A stretch of 64,000 nucleotides of DNA. Source: JAPWJZ01 sp041287865 (GTDB taxonomy: Bacteria > Pseudomonadota > Alphaproteobacteria > Micavibrionales > UBA2020). The position numbers were made by a program, and so were the translations under genes. Below are positions 16,942 through 26,522 of the stretch, piece after piece; position 1 is the first letter of the stretch; every line of letters begins with the position of its first letter. The stretch is from contig JBGGMV010000009.1 in the NCBI GenBank assembly GCA_041287865.1, positions 1 to 64,000 of the forward strand. The letters are read 5' to 3'. The notes beneath the pieces were generated by a model. The model was not told where the DNA came from and ran no database searches. It saw only the letters and a program-made list of their open reading frames with translations.

Positions 16942-18303
16942 ATGGCCGCCACGATCCAGAGCTTTATCGCCGTCACCCGCTTCGGTCTTGGCGCGAAGGA
17001 CGACGAAATGGCCAAGACGGGCCGCGACCCCCGCGACTGGCTGCTGGGTCAGCTGGATAACCGCCATGCCAATAACGCCGCCTTCAAGGGCCTGCCGAAC
17101 GCCATGCAGGCCGTGAAGGGCATGCGCGAGCGTATGCAGATGAAGAAACTCGCCAAGATGAACGAGGGCGAGCAGGCGGAAAAATTCAAATCCCTGCTGA
17201 AAGACGCCGGCAAGGGTTACATCAAGGATGTCGCCATCCGCACCCGCGTGGCGACTGCGTCGCAGGCGCCGTTTTTTGAACGGCTGGTGCATTTCTGGAG
17301 CAACCACTTCACCGTTTCCGCCACCAAGCCGCCGGAACTGGCGCTGGCCATGGCGTTCGAGCGTGAAGCGATACGTCCGCATATCTTGGGCAGCTTTCTT
17401 GACCTGCTGCGCGCCTCCACCCGTCATCCGGCGATGCTGATTTACCTTGATAACCAGCGTTCCATCGGCCCGCGTTCGATTGCGGGCCGCATCGCCAACA
17501 AGGGCCTCAACGAAAACCTCGCGCGCGAAATACTGGAATTACATACGCTTGGCGTTTCCGGCGGCTATACGCAGAAGGACGTGACCGAATTCGCCAAGAT
17601 ATTAACGGGATGGTCGGTCGATACAGATGATAAAGGCGACGGCAGCGGCTTTTTCTTCCGCAAGGGCATCCACGAGCCGGGCGATAAATTCGTTCTCGGA
17701 AAAACCTATGGAGATTATGGCGTTGGCGAGGGCGAAGCGGCGCTGCGCAATTTCGCGGCGCATCCCTCCACCGCCAAATTCATCGCCACCAAAATCGCGC
17801 GGCATTTTATTGCTGACGAGCCTTCCTCCGCTTCCGTCAATGCCTTGGCCGAGACCTTCACGCGCTCGAACGGCAACCTGATGGAAATCTACAAAACACT
17901 GTTATCGCTGGAAGAAGCATGGCAGCCGCTGACCAAGATGAAAACGCCGAACGATTATATTCTTTCAATGCTGCGCGCGACGGGCGCGGACGAACTGGTG
18001 AACGATATGTTATTGGCGGGGGCCTATAAAATGCTGGGGCAGGCCCCCTTCACCGCCCCTTCCCCTGCCGGTTGGAGCGATCAGGCGAAGGACTGGGTGG
18101 GCGCGGAGGCGCTGCTGCAACGCATAGAACTGGCGCAGAAAGTGTCGCGCGGCGTGCATACGCATTTCGATCCCGCGAAATTGCTGGAGGATACAATCGG
18201 GCCCGTCGCCTCCGCCGAAACGAAATTCGCCGTCACGCGCGCGGGATCGAAAGCGGAAGCGCTCACGCTTCTGTTTGCCAGCCCCGAATTCCAGAGGAGA
18301 TAG
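16942..18303 (+). CDS. DUF1800 family protein
   Basis: 453 aa with the family hallmarks: RFGLGAKDDE at the N-terminus, PFFERLVHFWSNHFTVS near residue 115, and NENLAREILELHTLGVSGGYTQ followed by DVTEFAKILTGWSV near residue 195. DUF1800 proteins are almost always paired with a DUF1501 protein, as here (2-nt gap). Their biochemical function is unknown. No obvious signal peptide is present in this member. Confidence 0.92.
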   Translation: MAATIQSFIAVTRFGLGAKDDEMAKTGRDPRDWLLGQLDNRHANNAAFKGLPNAMQAVKGMRERMQMKKLAKMNEGEQAEKFKSLLKDAGKGYIKDVAIRTRVATASQAPFFERLVHFWSNHFTVSATKPPELALAMAFEREAIRPHILGSFLDLLRASTRHPAMLIYLDNQRSIGPRSIAGRIANKGLNENLAREILELHTLGVSGGYTQKDVTEFAKILTGWSVDTDDKGDGSGFFFRKGIHEPGDKFVLGKTYGDYGVGEGEAALRNFAAHPSTAKFIATKIARHFIADEPSSASVNALAETFTRSNGNLMEIYKTLLSLEEAWQPLTKMKTPNDYILSMLRATGADELVNDMLLAGAYKMLGQAPFTAPSPAGWSDQAKDWVGAEALLQRIELAQKVSRGVHTHFDPAKLLEDTIGPVASAETKFAVTRAGSKAEALTLLFASPEFQRR

Positions 18304-18305
18304 AG

Positions 18306-19505
18306 ATGGATAGCATCATCAGCCGACGGAATTTGTTACAAAGCGCGGGTTTACTGGCATGTGCTTCAGCCTTGCCGATGAAAGTTTCTTTCGCGGCAGC
18401 GCCCACCGACCAACGCTTTATTTTTGTGATTTTAAGGGGCGCGATGGATGGCCTCGCCGCCATTCCCCCCTATGGCGACAAGAATTATTCCAGCGCGCGC
18501 AACGGGATAGCTTTGCCCAAAGCGGCCTATACACCGCTGGATAATTTCTATGGCGCGCATAACAGCCTTGCCAACTTTGCCACGCTGTTCAAAAGCGGCG
18601 AAGCGGCGGTCTTGCACGCAGTTTCCACCCCCTATCGCGAGCGGTCGCACTTTGATGCGCAGAACGTGCTCGAGGGCGGCGGAGAAGCGGCGCGGAGCCT
18701 GCGCGATGGCTGGCTGAACCGCGCGCTGGTTGTGGGCGGCGCGGGCGGGCTGGCCGTCGGACAGACCATTCCGTTTGCGCTGCAGGGCGGCGCGGCGGTA
18801 GGCACATGGGCCCCCTCGCAGGACGGATTGCCGGAGGACACGCTGCTGATCGCCCTTGAAAGACTGTACCGCAAGGATGCGATGCTCCACTCCGCGCTTG
18901 AACAGGCGGTCGGCGTCCACGGCATCGCCGATGGCGCAACGGGCGGCATGGGCAAAATCGGCCGCGGGCCCAAGGGCCTGCAGAACAAGCAGGCGATGGA
19001 GGCGACCGTGACGGCGGTGGGCAAAATTCTGTCCGACCCCAAGGGCCCGCGCATCGCCACGATAGAGCTTGGCGGCTGGGATACCCATGCGCAGCAGGGG
19101 CTCGACAAAGGTGCGCTGGCCAACAACCTCGCCGCGCTTGATGCCGGTTTCGGCGCGATCAAACCGGCGCTGGGCAGCGTCTGGGATAAAACGGTTATTC
19201 TGGCCGCAACCGAATTCGGCCGCACCGTGGCGCAGAACGGCACCAACGGCACCGACCACGGCACGGCGTCCTGTGCCTTCCTCGCGGGCGGTGCGGTCAA
19301 TGGCGGCCGCGTGATCGCGCAGTGGCCGGGGCTCGACAAGACGCAGCAATTCGAGGGCCGCGACCTGCGCCCGACCATGGATCTGCGGCAGGCGGCCAAG
19401 GCGATACTGGCCGACCACCTGAAACTTCCGCCCGCCGAAATAGAATCCCGCGTCTTCCCGAACAGCGGCGCGGCGCGGGCGCTGGAAGGGCTGATAAAGG
19501 CCTGA
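18306..19505 (+). CDS. DUF1501 family protein with Tat-like signal
   Basis: 399 aa starting MDSIISRRNLLQSAGLLACA, a twin-arginine-type signal (SRRNLL) followed by a hydrophobic stretch. Family blocks are ILRGAMDGLAAIPPYGD, LHAVSTPYRERSHFDAQNVLEGG, ELGGWDTHAQQG, ATEFGRTVAQNGTNGTDHGTA and GGAVNGGRVIAQWPG. DUF1501 proteins have an alkaline-phosphatase/sulfatase-like fold; the substrate is unknown. The ATG follows the DUF1800 stop by two bases, and GAGG overlaps the end of that gene. Confidence 0.93.
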   Translation: MDSIISRRNLLQSAGLLACASALPMKVSFAAAPTDQRFIFVILRGAMDGLAAIPPYGDKNYSSARNGIALPKAAYTPLDNFYGAHNSLANFATLFKSGEAAVLHAVSTPYRERSHFDAQNVLEGGGEAARSLRDGWLNRALVVGGAGGLAVGQTIPFALQGGAAVGTWAPSQDGLPEDTLLIALERLYRKDAMLHSALEQAVGVHGIADGATGGMGKIGRGPKGLQNKQAMEATVTAVGKILSDPKGPRIATIELGGWDTHAQQGLDKGALANNLAALDAGFGAIKPALGSVWDKTVILAATEFGRTVAQNGTNGTDHGTASCAFLAGGAVNGGRVIAQWPGLDKTQQFEGRDLRPTMDLRQAAKAILADHLKLPPAEIESRVFPNSGAARALEGLIKA

Positions 19506-19525
19506 TATTTATCACTAAAATAGAT

Positions 19526-19555
19526 TTGACATAACGCAAAACTCCTTGGTATAAG
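19526..19555 (+). promoter_or_regulatory. Sigma-70-type promoter
   Basis: TTGACA (19526-19531) and TATAAG (19550-19555) are 18 nt apart. Transcription would start near 19562, giving a 48-nt leader containing GGAGAG before the ATG at 19610. Confidence 0.65.
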
Positions 19556-19609
19556 AGGCGCAGGCGGCGGTCCAGCGCTGCCTTTAAAATTATCCATGGA
19601 GAGTACGTG

Positions 19610-20167
19610 ATGACCGACCCCGTCGTGAAGACTTTCGCCCAGTTCGACACCAGCAGCTATGGCCGCGGCCCTGCGGTGGAGATCACGGATGTGAAGCAGG
19701 CGGTCGACTACGGCATCAAGAACAACTGCTCGCGCTTCCGCATTTACGAGCAGACCTCCGTGACCATCGGCGGCAAGACGCTGGCGGGCGATCCGGAATA
19801 CAAGCCCGGCACCTATAACCTTTTCGTCGACAAAATGATGACCGCCGCCGATATCGTCGCCTTCTACGAGCAGAAGATCGCCGAGGACAAGGCGGGCAAG
19901 GGCAACACGCGCTCCAGCGGCTTCATGGCCGATATCGACAGGCAGGTGAACAAGCAGATGCGCGACCAGTTCAAGAGTTATCCCGCCGACCAGCCCTTCT
20001 ACGACGATCCCTTCGGCCGCGGGCAGGAATACAGCAGCGTCGGCCCCGATGATGTCATCTTCAACCGCAAGGGCGAGCAGCTCTGGCCCGTGCCCACGCC
20101 TTCCGTCGCCACCGACCACAAGGTCGCGCCGATGAAGAAGATCAGCCTGAAGCCGCCGAAGCCTTAA
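19610..20167 (+). CDS. Soluble protein of unknown function
   Basis: 185 aa starting MTDPVVKTFAQFDTSSYGRG. GGAGAG (19599-19604) sets the start at the ATG; the GTG one codon upstream is less likely. No signal peptide or membrane segment is seen. The central part is charged and helical (ADIVAFYEQKIAEDKAGKG); the C-terminus is Pro/Lys-rich and probably disordered. It has its own strong promoter. No family recognised. Confidence 0.7.
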   Translation: MTDPVVKTFAQFDTSSYGRGPAVEITDVKQAVDYGIKNNCSRFRIYEQTSVTIGGKTLAGDPEYKPGTYNLFVDKMMTAADIVAFYEQKIAEDKAGKGNTRSSGFMADIDRQVNKQMRDQFKSYPADQPFYDDPFGRGQEYSSVGPDDVIFNRKGEQLWPVPTPSVATDHKVAPMKKISLKPPKP

Positions 20168-20259
20168 GCGCCTTGAATTTGCTGCCTATTCCGGTCTTTA
20201 TCGATATTTAACATATCCCTTCTATAATAGGGGCAGGTTAAACTGCCGGAGGGATTGCC

Positions 20260-20742
20260 ATGCCGCAAACACTGGAAGAAATTCTCAGCGAAAAGCTGCT
20301 GGCCGCCGTCGGCAACCAGGACGGCGACGAAGTCAAAAACCTGATCAGGATTGCCTACAAGGCGGGCATCGAACCCATGTCGATGGTGAACCGCCGTGGC
20401 CCCGATGGCGAGACGGCGCTGCATATCGCCGCGCGCCATTCCGGCGACGAGCCGCTCATCACGCATATCCTGCTGCGCGAGGGTGCGAATGTGATCGAGA
20501 AAAATTTGCACGGGCAGGCCGCCATCCATATCGCCGCCTTTGCCGGTAACTTAAAAATTTCCACGATGCTGACCGAATGCGGCGCAAATATCCGCGCCGA
20601 AGACCTGTCGGGAAAAACGCCGCTCGACATCGCGAAGGAAAGAAACTTCGCCGAGGAAGCCGCGTTGCTGGTCAGCTATGGCGGCGAACGCCAGCCTGCC
20701 GTGCCTTTGGCGCCGACACAGACGCAAAAGTACAGCCGCTGA
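20260..20742 (+). CDS. Ankyrin-repeat protein
   Basis: 160 aa with about three ankyrin repeats: GETALHIAARHSGDEPLITHILLREGANV, GQAAIHIAAFAGNLKISTMLTECGANI and GKTPLDIAKERNFAEEAALLVSYGG. There is no signal peptide and no shared C-terminal domain with the ankyrin triplet at 36.5-39 kb. GGAGGG lies seven bases before the ATG, and a perfect TATAAT (20223-20228) lies about 32 nt upstream with only a weak -35. The gene ends exactly where the convergent ogt gene ends. Confidence 0.85.
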   Translation: MPQTLEEILSEKLLAAVGNQDGDEVKNLIRIAYKAGIEPMSMVNRRGPDGETALHIAARHSGDEPLITHILLREGANVIEKNLHGQAAIHIAAFAGNLKISTMLTECGANIRAEDLSGKTPLDIAKERNFAEEAALLVSYGGERQPAVPLAPTQTQKYSR

Positions 20743-21279
20743 TTACGCCGCCACGCCCTCGCCCTTCAGCAATGCTTTCTTGACGCCAGCGCCCCAGCCG
20801 TAGTTCACCTTTTTTCCGTCCTTGTTCAGCACGCGGTGGCAGGGCACGACGATGGACACCGTATTGCGCCCGACGGCGGAGCCGACGGCGCGGAAGGCCT
20901 TGGGCTTGCCGATGGCTTTCGCCACATCGTTATAGGTGCAGGTATCGCCGGATTTGATTTTCAGCAGTTCTTTCCAGACCTTCAGCTGGAACGGCGTGCC
21001 GTAGAGGACGAGGGGGATGGAGAGTTTGTTGAGCTTGTCAGGCCAGAGTTTGGCGATTTCGGCGGCGGCCTTTTTTGTCAGCTTGTTATCCTCGATCAGG
21101 TTCGCGCCCCGCCAGTTGGCGGCAAACTTCTCATAGGGGCAATTGATGCCGAGCCAGCAGATACCTTCGGCGGTCAGCCCCACCATGATCTTGCCCACGG
21201 GGAACGGATGTTCGCCCCAGACGATCGTCAGCCCCCTGCCCCGCTGCGCCTTTGACGCGGGTTTTGTGATGACTTTCAT
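20743..21279 (-). CDS. ogt: Methylated-DNA--protein-cysteine methyltransferase
   Basis: 178 aa. The C-terminal domain carries the active-site motif VPCHRVL, with the acceptor cysteine near residue 146, plus YGTPFQLKVWKELLKI, TYNDVAKAIGKPKAFRAVGSA and the GWGAGVKKALLKGE end. The N-terminal part (GICWLGI) matches the Ogt/Ada-C RNase-H-like domain. It repairs O6-alkylguanine by suicidal transfer to its cysteine. No AraC-type Ada domain is present, so it is a stand-alone repair protein. It is divergent from nth, 38 nt away. Confidence 0.93.
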   Translation of the reverse strand: MKVITKPASKAQRGRGLTIVWGEHPFPVGKIMVGLTAEGICWLGINCPYEKFAANWRGANLIEDNKLTKKAAAEIAKLWPDKLNKLSIPLVLYGTPFQLKVWKELLKIKSGDTCTYNDVAKAIGKPKAFRAVGSAVGRNTVSIVVPCHRVLNKDGKKVNYGWGAGVKKALLKGEGVAA

Positions 21280-21317
21280 GCGGCAACTCCCTATATAAAT
21301 GTTAACGGAAGTTACCC

Positions 21318-21956
21318 ATGACCCCTGAAAAAGTCGAACAGTTTTTCGCGCGGCTGAAGAAACAGAACCCCGAGCCCAAGGGGGAGCTGGACTATACCAA
21401 TGCCTATACGCTGCTGGTGGCCGTGGTGCTGTCGGCGCAGGCGACGGATACCGGCGTCAACAAGGCGACGAAGGCGCTGTTTGAAAAAGTCAGCACGCCG
21501 CAGCAGATGGTCGACCTTGGCCTTGAGCGGCTCAAGGAATATATCAAGACCATCGGCCTCTATAACGGCAAGGCGAAGAACGTCATCAGGCTGTCGGAAA
21601 TTCTGGTCGCCGAACACGGCGGCAACGTGCCGCGCACGCGGGAGGAGCTGGTGAAGCTGCCCGGCGTCGGGCGCAAGACGGCGAATGTGGTGCTGAACAT
21701 CGCCTTTGGCGAGCCGACGATTGCAGTCGACACGCACCTGTTCCGCCTTGGCAACCGCACGGGCCTTGCCCCCGGCAAGACGCCCGAGCAGGTGGAGGAA
21801 AAACTGCTGAAAGTGGTGCCGAAAAAATACCTGCGCCATGCGCATACATGGCTGATTTTGCATGGCCGCTATATCTGCAAGGCGCGCACGCCGTTATGCC
21901 CGACATGTCCTGTTAAAGACCTGTGCGGGTACAAGATGAAAACGGTTATCGGTTAG
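21318..21956 (+). CDS. nth: Endonuclease III (DNA glycosylase/AP lyase)
   Basis: 212 aa, typical length. It has the helix-hairpin-helix LPGVGRKTANVVL with the catalytic Lys, the catalytic Asp in VDTHLFRLGNR, and the [4Fe-4S] cysteine pattern C-x6-C-x2-C-x5-C at the end (CKARTPLCPTCPVKDLC). It removes oxidised pyrimidines and cleaves the resulting abasic site. It is the only gene on this strand here and is followed by strong inverted repeats. Confidence 0.97.
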   Translation: MTPEKVEQFFARLKKQNPEPKGELDYTNAYTLLVAVVLSAQATDTGVNKATKALFEKVSTPQQMVDLGLERLKEYIKTIGLYNGKAKNVIRLSEILVAEHGGNVPRTREELVKLPGVGRKTANVVLNIAFGEPTIAVDTHLFRLGNRTGLAPGKTPEQVEEKLLKVVPKKYLRHAHTWLILHGRYICKARTPLCPTCPVKDLCGYKMKTVIG

Positions 21957-21968
21957 AAAAGTCCCGCC

Positions 21969-22097
21969 ATGCCCGCCCATGCGAAGCATGCGGTGCATGC
22001 GTGCGCGGGCATCCAAAAGGCAGTCCTGCCGTCATATGACTCTAACTCACAAGACGCGCGGACGCGCTTTTGGACCCCCGCACAAGGCGGGGGTGGG
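21969..22097. repeat. Nested inverted repeats downstream of nth
   Basis: ATGCCCGC (21969-21976) is mirrored by GCGGGCAT near 22005-22012, with a GCATGC-rich centre. TCCAAAAG near 22012 is mirrored by CTTTTGGA near 22067. A perfect 8-bp hairpin ACCCCCGC/GCGGGGGT (22074-22081 with 22087-22094) follows. The block sits between convergent genes and probably terminates both transcripts, although T-runs are weak. It resembles the TGGAYCCCCGC...GCGGGGG intergenic repeats of alphaproteobacteria. Confidence 0.55.
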
Positions 22098-22106
22098 ATT
22101 AGCTAA

Positions 22107-22688
22107 TTAAATCGCGATTTTCTTCAGGCAGCGCTGCTGGTGGCGGCTGTTGACGGGGTTGTCGTTCGCCGGCGTGCCGGGGACGAGGTCTCCCTTCAAA
22201 CGATAATCGACGAAGGCGACGCTGCTTTCGTGTTCGCGGCCCTTCTGTTCGTAGAAATAGAAATCAACCACGCAGGCCTTGGTGCGATATTGCCAGATTT
22301 TGGCGTCGGCATCGCGGCGTTCCATCGTCGGTTTACCGTAAAGGTAAGCGACCTCTTGCTCGGTCAGGCGCATCAGGGTGGCGGGATCACCGGCCACGAA
22401 GTCCTGCGCGCGGGAGACATAGCCTGCGGCGGGCTCGTAAGACGCGTCGCGGGCCAGCACGCGGTCGGGGAAGAGGGCGGCGCGGAAGTAATCCACGCCC
22501 GCCTGTGCACCGTCATAGACCGAGGCGCTTTCGGTTTTGCAGGAACCGACCAGCAGCATCATCAGGGGCACAAGCGTCAGGCCCAGACGGGTGATGCGGG
22601 ACGCGTTGCTGCGCGCCTGCTGGTAGAGACCCATGAAAGCGCCATCCACCGCATCGACCAGCAGGCCGGCGGGGTCAAACCCGTTCAT
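22107..22688 (-). CDS. Probable lipoprotein of unknown function
   Basis: About 193 aa. A hydrophobic stretch LTLVPLMMLLVGSCK ends in a lipobox-like LVGSC, which suggests lipid attachment at that cysteine. The start is uncertain: an ATG at 22634 gives the most typical signal peptide (MGLYQQARSN...), the ATG at 22688 is used here, and a TTG at 22718 directly follows the bactofilin stop. The mature part contains TEQEVAYLYGKPTMERRDADAKIWQY followed by CVVDFYFY, reminiscent of small outer-membrane assembly-type (SmpA/BamE-like) folds. That likeness is weak. It is probably cotranscribed with bactofilin. Confidence 0.6.
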   Translation of the reverse strand: MNGFDPAGLLVDAVDGAFMGLYQQARSNASRITRLGLTLVPLMMLLVGSCKTESASVYDGAQAGVDYFRAALFPDRVLARDASYEPAAGYVSRAQDFVAGDPATLMRLTEQEVAYLYGKPTMERRDADAKIWQYRTKACVVDFYFYEQKGREHESSVAFVDYRLKGDLVPGTPANDNPVNSRHQQRCLKKIAI

Positions 22689-22718
22689 TTCCTTGATTTT
22701 CAAGGGATTTTTAACCAA

Positions 22719-23258
22719 TTAATACCCGATCGCCCGGCGGAAGACTTTGGGGCGCTCCTCTGCTGTTTCGTCCGATACGGCGATGTGGGCTTCGCCGTTG
22801 TTGTCGTTGGTCTGGATCAGCACGGGCTGCGCCACTTCGGCGGCAGCGGGGGCCAGAACCAGCAATTGGCCTTCAATGCGGGCGCCAGCTTCGGCTTCCA
22901 GCGTGCCGTATTCGATCTCGCCATAGACGCGGCCGGTCGCTTTCACGATCAGGCGGCCATGGACTTTAATCTTGCCTTCGACGCGGCCGGCGATGACGGC
23001 GTCCTGCACTTCGGCGGAGCCTGCGAAATAGCCGCATTCCAGCACGTCGACGCGGCGCGCCTGGAAGGTCTGCGCATGCACGGTGCCTTCGACAACGAGG
23101 TGATCGCAAGACGCGATGTCGCCATTCAGCGTGATATCGCGGCCCACCGTCAGGCGGCGGCCTTCTTCCTGCGGCGAAGCATAGCCGGAGATGCCACCAT
23201 TCATCATGTTCTGGTGACCAGGAATATCACTGCGGATGGTTTTCTTCTCGACTGTCAT
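22719..23258 (-). CDS. Bactofilin family cytoskeletal protein
   Basis: 179 aa. The ATG at 23258 (MTVEKKTIRSDIPG) has GAGG eight bases upstream; the much longer open frame to 23471 is not supported. Residues about 35-130 form the bactofilin beta-helix with repeating short strands (LTVGRDITLNGDI, DHLVVEGTVHA, GYFAGSAEVQDAVIAGRVEGKI, GRVYGEIEYGTLEAEAGARIEGQL). Flanking regions are unstructured. Bactofilins polymerise without nucleotide and position cell-wall or polar machinery. Confidence 0.93.
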   Translation of the reverse strand: MTVEKKTIRSDIPGHQNMMNGGISGYASPQEEGRRLTVGRDITLNGDIASCDHLVVEGTVHAQTFQARRVDVLECGYFAGSAEVQDAVIAGRVEGKIKVHGRLIVKATGRVYGEIEYGTLEAEAGARIEGQLLVLAPAAAEVAQPVLIQTNDNNGEAHIAVSDETAEERPKVFRRAIGY

Positions 23259-23269
23259 GTGTGCCTCGT

Positions 23270-23297
23270 ATTTTAAAGCTGCCAACCTGTTTGCCAA
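23270..23297 (-). promoter_or_regulatory. Candidate bactofilin promoter
   Basis: On the minus strand TTGGCA (23297-23292) and TAAAAT (23275-23270) are 16 nt apart. The predicted start lies only a few bases before the ATG, which would remove the GAGG site, so either the leader is very short or the real promoter is further upstream. The rest of the 324-nt gap (23259-23582) shows no gene I can support. Confidence 0.35.
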
Positions 23298-23582
23298 TAC
23301 AAAATCGCTGTGATTAAGGATTATGTATTCAAGCTCAGGGAACGCAGTTTTATAGCACAATCGAACACCCGCGGGCGATTTTTGTGCCTTGATATTCATA
23401 AGATTTTTTAGGGGGTGTGGGATATCAAGGGCCTGCCGCTTTGGCCAAGGGGTTAGCGGATGGCGATTCATATTCCATAATCATGCGCTGCAGCAAAAAG
23501 CGGCGCGCTTCTTGAGCGGATGATACGAATCGCGGGTCTAAATGTGTCACGCGCGTTGCAGGAAAGACTCACTTTTGCGCCC

Positions 23583-24383
23583 TTATCCTTGTTCTGAATT
23601 TTTGCAGGTTTCTTTGGCGCGTTCTGCTTTTTCCTGTCGCCACAGGCCGTAGCCAAAGTCTAGAAGCCCAAGGCCGAGAACGCCCGATGCAACGGATGCC
23701 CATACCCCGACTTTCCAATAGCTACACCCACAGGTGATCAAGAAATACCCAAGGGCAGCGGCAACAATACAAGCCGCAGAAGCGGTTAAGGCACGCCGAC
23801 TCGACCAGAACTTCTTGCTCACATCTGTAATTGGCAATTCCGTAGGAAATGGCGGTACTGCTGCCATTCGTATTTGCAGTTCACGCACAAATTGTTCTAA
23901 GTCACCCTCGATAATCTTTGCTTTCGGTATGGGATGCGCGAGGAGTGGCCTTTTCAAATAAACGTAACCTTCACTTTGTGTGATTTCCTTGAGGTACGCG
24001 TAGGAGAATGTCTCATCCCCGCGTGCCCCGCTTATTCGAAGGTGTTTATTTAGAAGTTCCATGGTGAACTGACCCGTACTTCCGGGAATTTCTTTCTGAT
24101 AGAGAACCGTAATCTGCTTCTGTCTCGCCTTTCTTTCCTCCTTTGGATACACAACGTAAAACGCAACTGAGAAGCAAACGCCCAACAGCGTCACAATCAG
24201 CCACGTATTGTGTGTTTCAAAACTACGCAAGAGGGAAGCGATGATAAGAAAAATTGACAGCGTCGCGGCAGAGGACATAGTCCTCATGCACGTAATCTGG
24301 GCTCGGAAGTTAGGAGAGGTTTCGACCAGCCACTGGTTGGTCGCGATATAATCTTCAATTGATAGTGAATAAACAATTTTCAC
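23583..24383 (-). CDS. Membrane protein of unknown function, lower GC than neighbours
   Basis: 266 aa. Two transmembrane segments lie near residues 38-80 (ATLSIFLIIASLL and WLIVTLLGVCFSVAFYVVY) and two more near 200-245 (ASAACIVAAALGYFLIT and WASVASGVLGLGLLDFGYGLW). The central soluble part (KHLRISGARGDETFSYAYLKEI, GYVYLKRPLLAHPIPK) resembles the YcxB-type domain found after paired membrane helices, though this is a weak resemblance. Base composition is visibly less GC-rich than the flanking genes, which hints at recent acquisition. Confidence 0.65.
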   Translation of the reverse strand: MKIVYSLSIEDYIATNQWLVETSPNFRAQITCMRTMSSAATLSIFLIIASLLRSFETHNTWLIVTLLGVCFSVAFYVVYPKEERKARQKQITVLYQKEIPGSTGQFTMELLNKHLRISGARGDETFSYAYLKEITQSEGYVYLKRPLLAHPIPKAKIIEGDLEQFVRELQIRMAAVPPFPTELPITDVSKKFWSSRRALTASAACIVAAALGYFLITCGCSYWKVGVWASVASGVLGLGLLDFGYGLWRQEKAERAKETCKNSEQG

Positions 24384-24413
24384 TATTCACTCCCAATAAG
24401 TCAATCGCCAGTA

Positions 24414-25925
<1,512 letters not shown>

Positions 25926-25939
25926 GTTCTTAATCCCTC

Positions 25940-26371
25940 TTATTTCTCGAGCACCATATCATAATGCGGAATGCCCGCATCCATATATTCCGAACCGCGC
26001 GTCTTGAAGCCGAGCTTCTCGTAGAAGGGCACGGCGTAGCTCTGCGCGCTTAATTTGAACAGCTGTACATCGCCTGTCTTTCCCAGTTCATTCAGCACAT
26101 AGCGCATCAGTATGCGGCCCACGCCGATCTTGCGGAAATCTTTCAGCACGGCCATGCGCTCGATCTTGGCGGCGGAGCCTAAAAACCGCACGCGGCAGGT
26201 GGCGATGATGCGGCCCTCTTTCCTGACGACAAAGTGCCGCGCCGTCGGGTCCATGCCATCGACCTCGAGGTCGGCGGGCACGTTCTGCTCGGCCACGAAA
26301 ACCTCCTTGCGGATGGCAAGGCACTCCTGCATCTCTTCTTCGGTGGTGATGGGCGAGCATTTCAGCTGCAT
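25940..26371 (-). CDS. GNAT family N-acetyltransferase (YjcF/ElaA-like)
   Basis: 143 aa. The N-terminus IRKEVFVAEQNVP and the DGMDPTARHFVV block are typical of the YjcF/ElaA group. The acetyl-CoA site is in RMAVLKDFRKIGVGRILMRYVL, and the C-terminus has SAQSYAVPFYEKLGFKT. Substrate unknown. It probably heads an operon with lysS. Confidence 0.88.
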   Translation of the reverse strand: MQLKCSPITTEEEMQECLAIRKEVFVAEQNVPADLEVDGMDPTARHFVVRKEGRIIATCRVRFLGSAAKIERMAVLKDFRKIGVGRILMRYVLNELGKTGDVQLFKLSAQSYAVPFYEKLGFKTRGSEYMDAGIPHYDMVLEK

Positions 26372-26522
26372 TATTTTATCTATCCTGTGCTTGTACGGGA
26401 TGATTTTTGCCTTAAATCAAGCTCTTGGGCAAGAGGTGATATGTGAACTTGTCCCCTTTTGCTCTGGCCCAGTTTCCAAAAGTCATGTAAAACAAAACGA
26501 GAACTGAAGCGAAGAAGAAAAA

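Noticed and set aside
22140..23276. 378-codon plus-strand frame covering the lipoprotein and bactofilin genes
   Set aside because: Spans two supported minus-strand genes; composition typical of an antisense shadow.
23468..23656. 62-codon minus-strand frame upstream of bactofilin
   Set aside because: Overlaps the start of the gene at 23583-24383 in another frame and has no site or motif.
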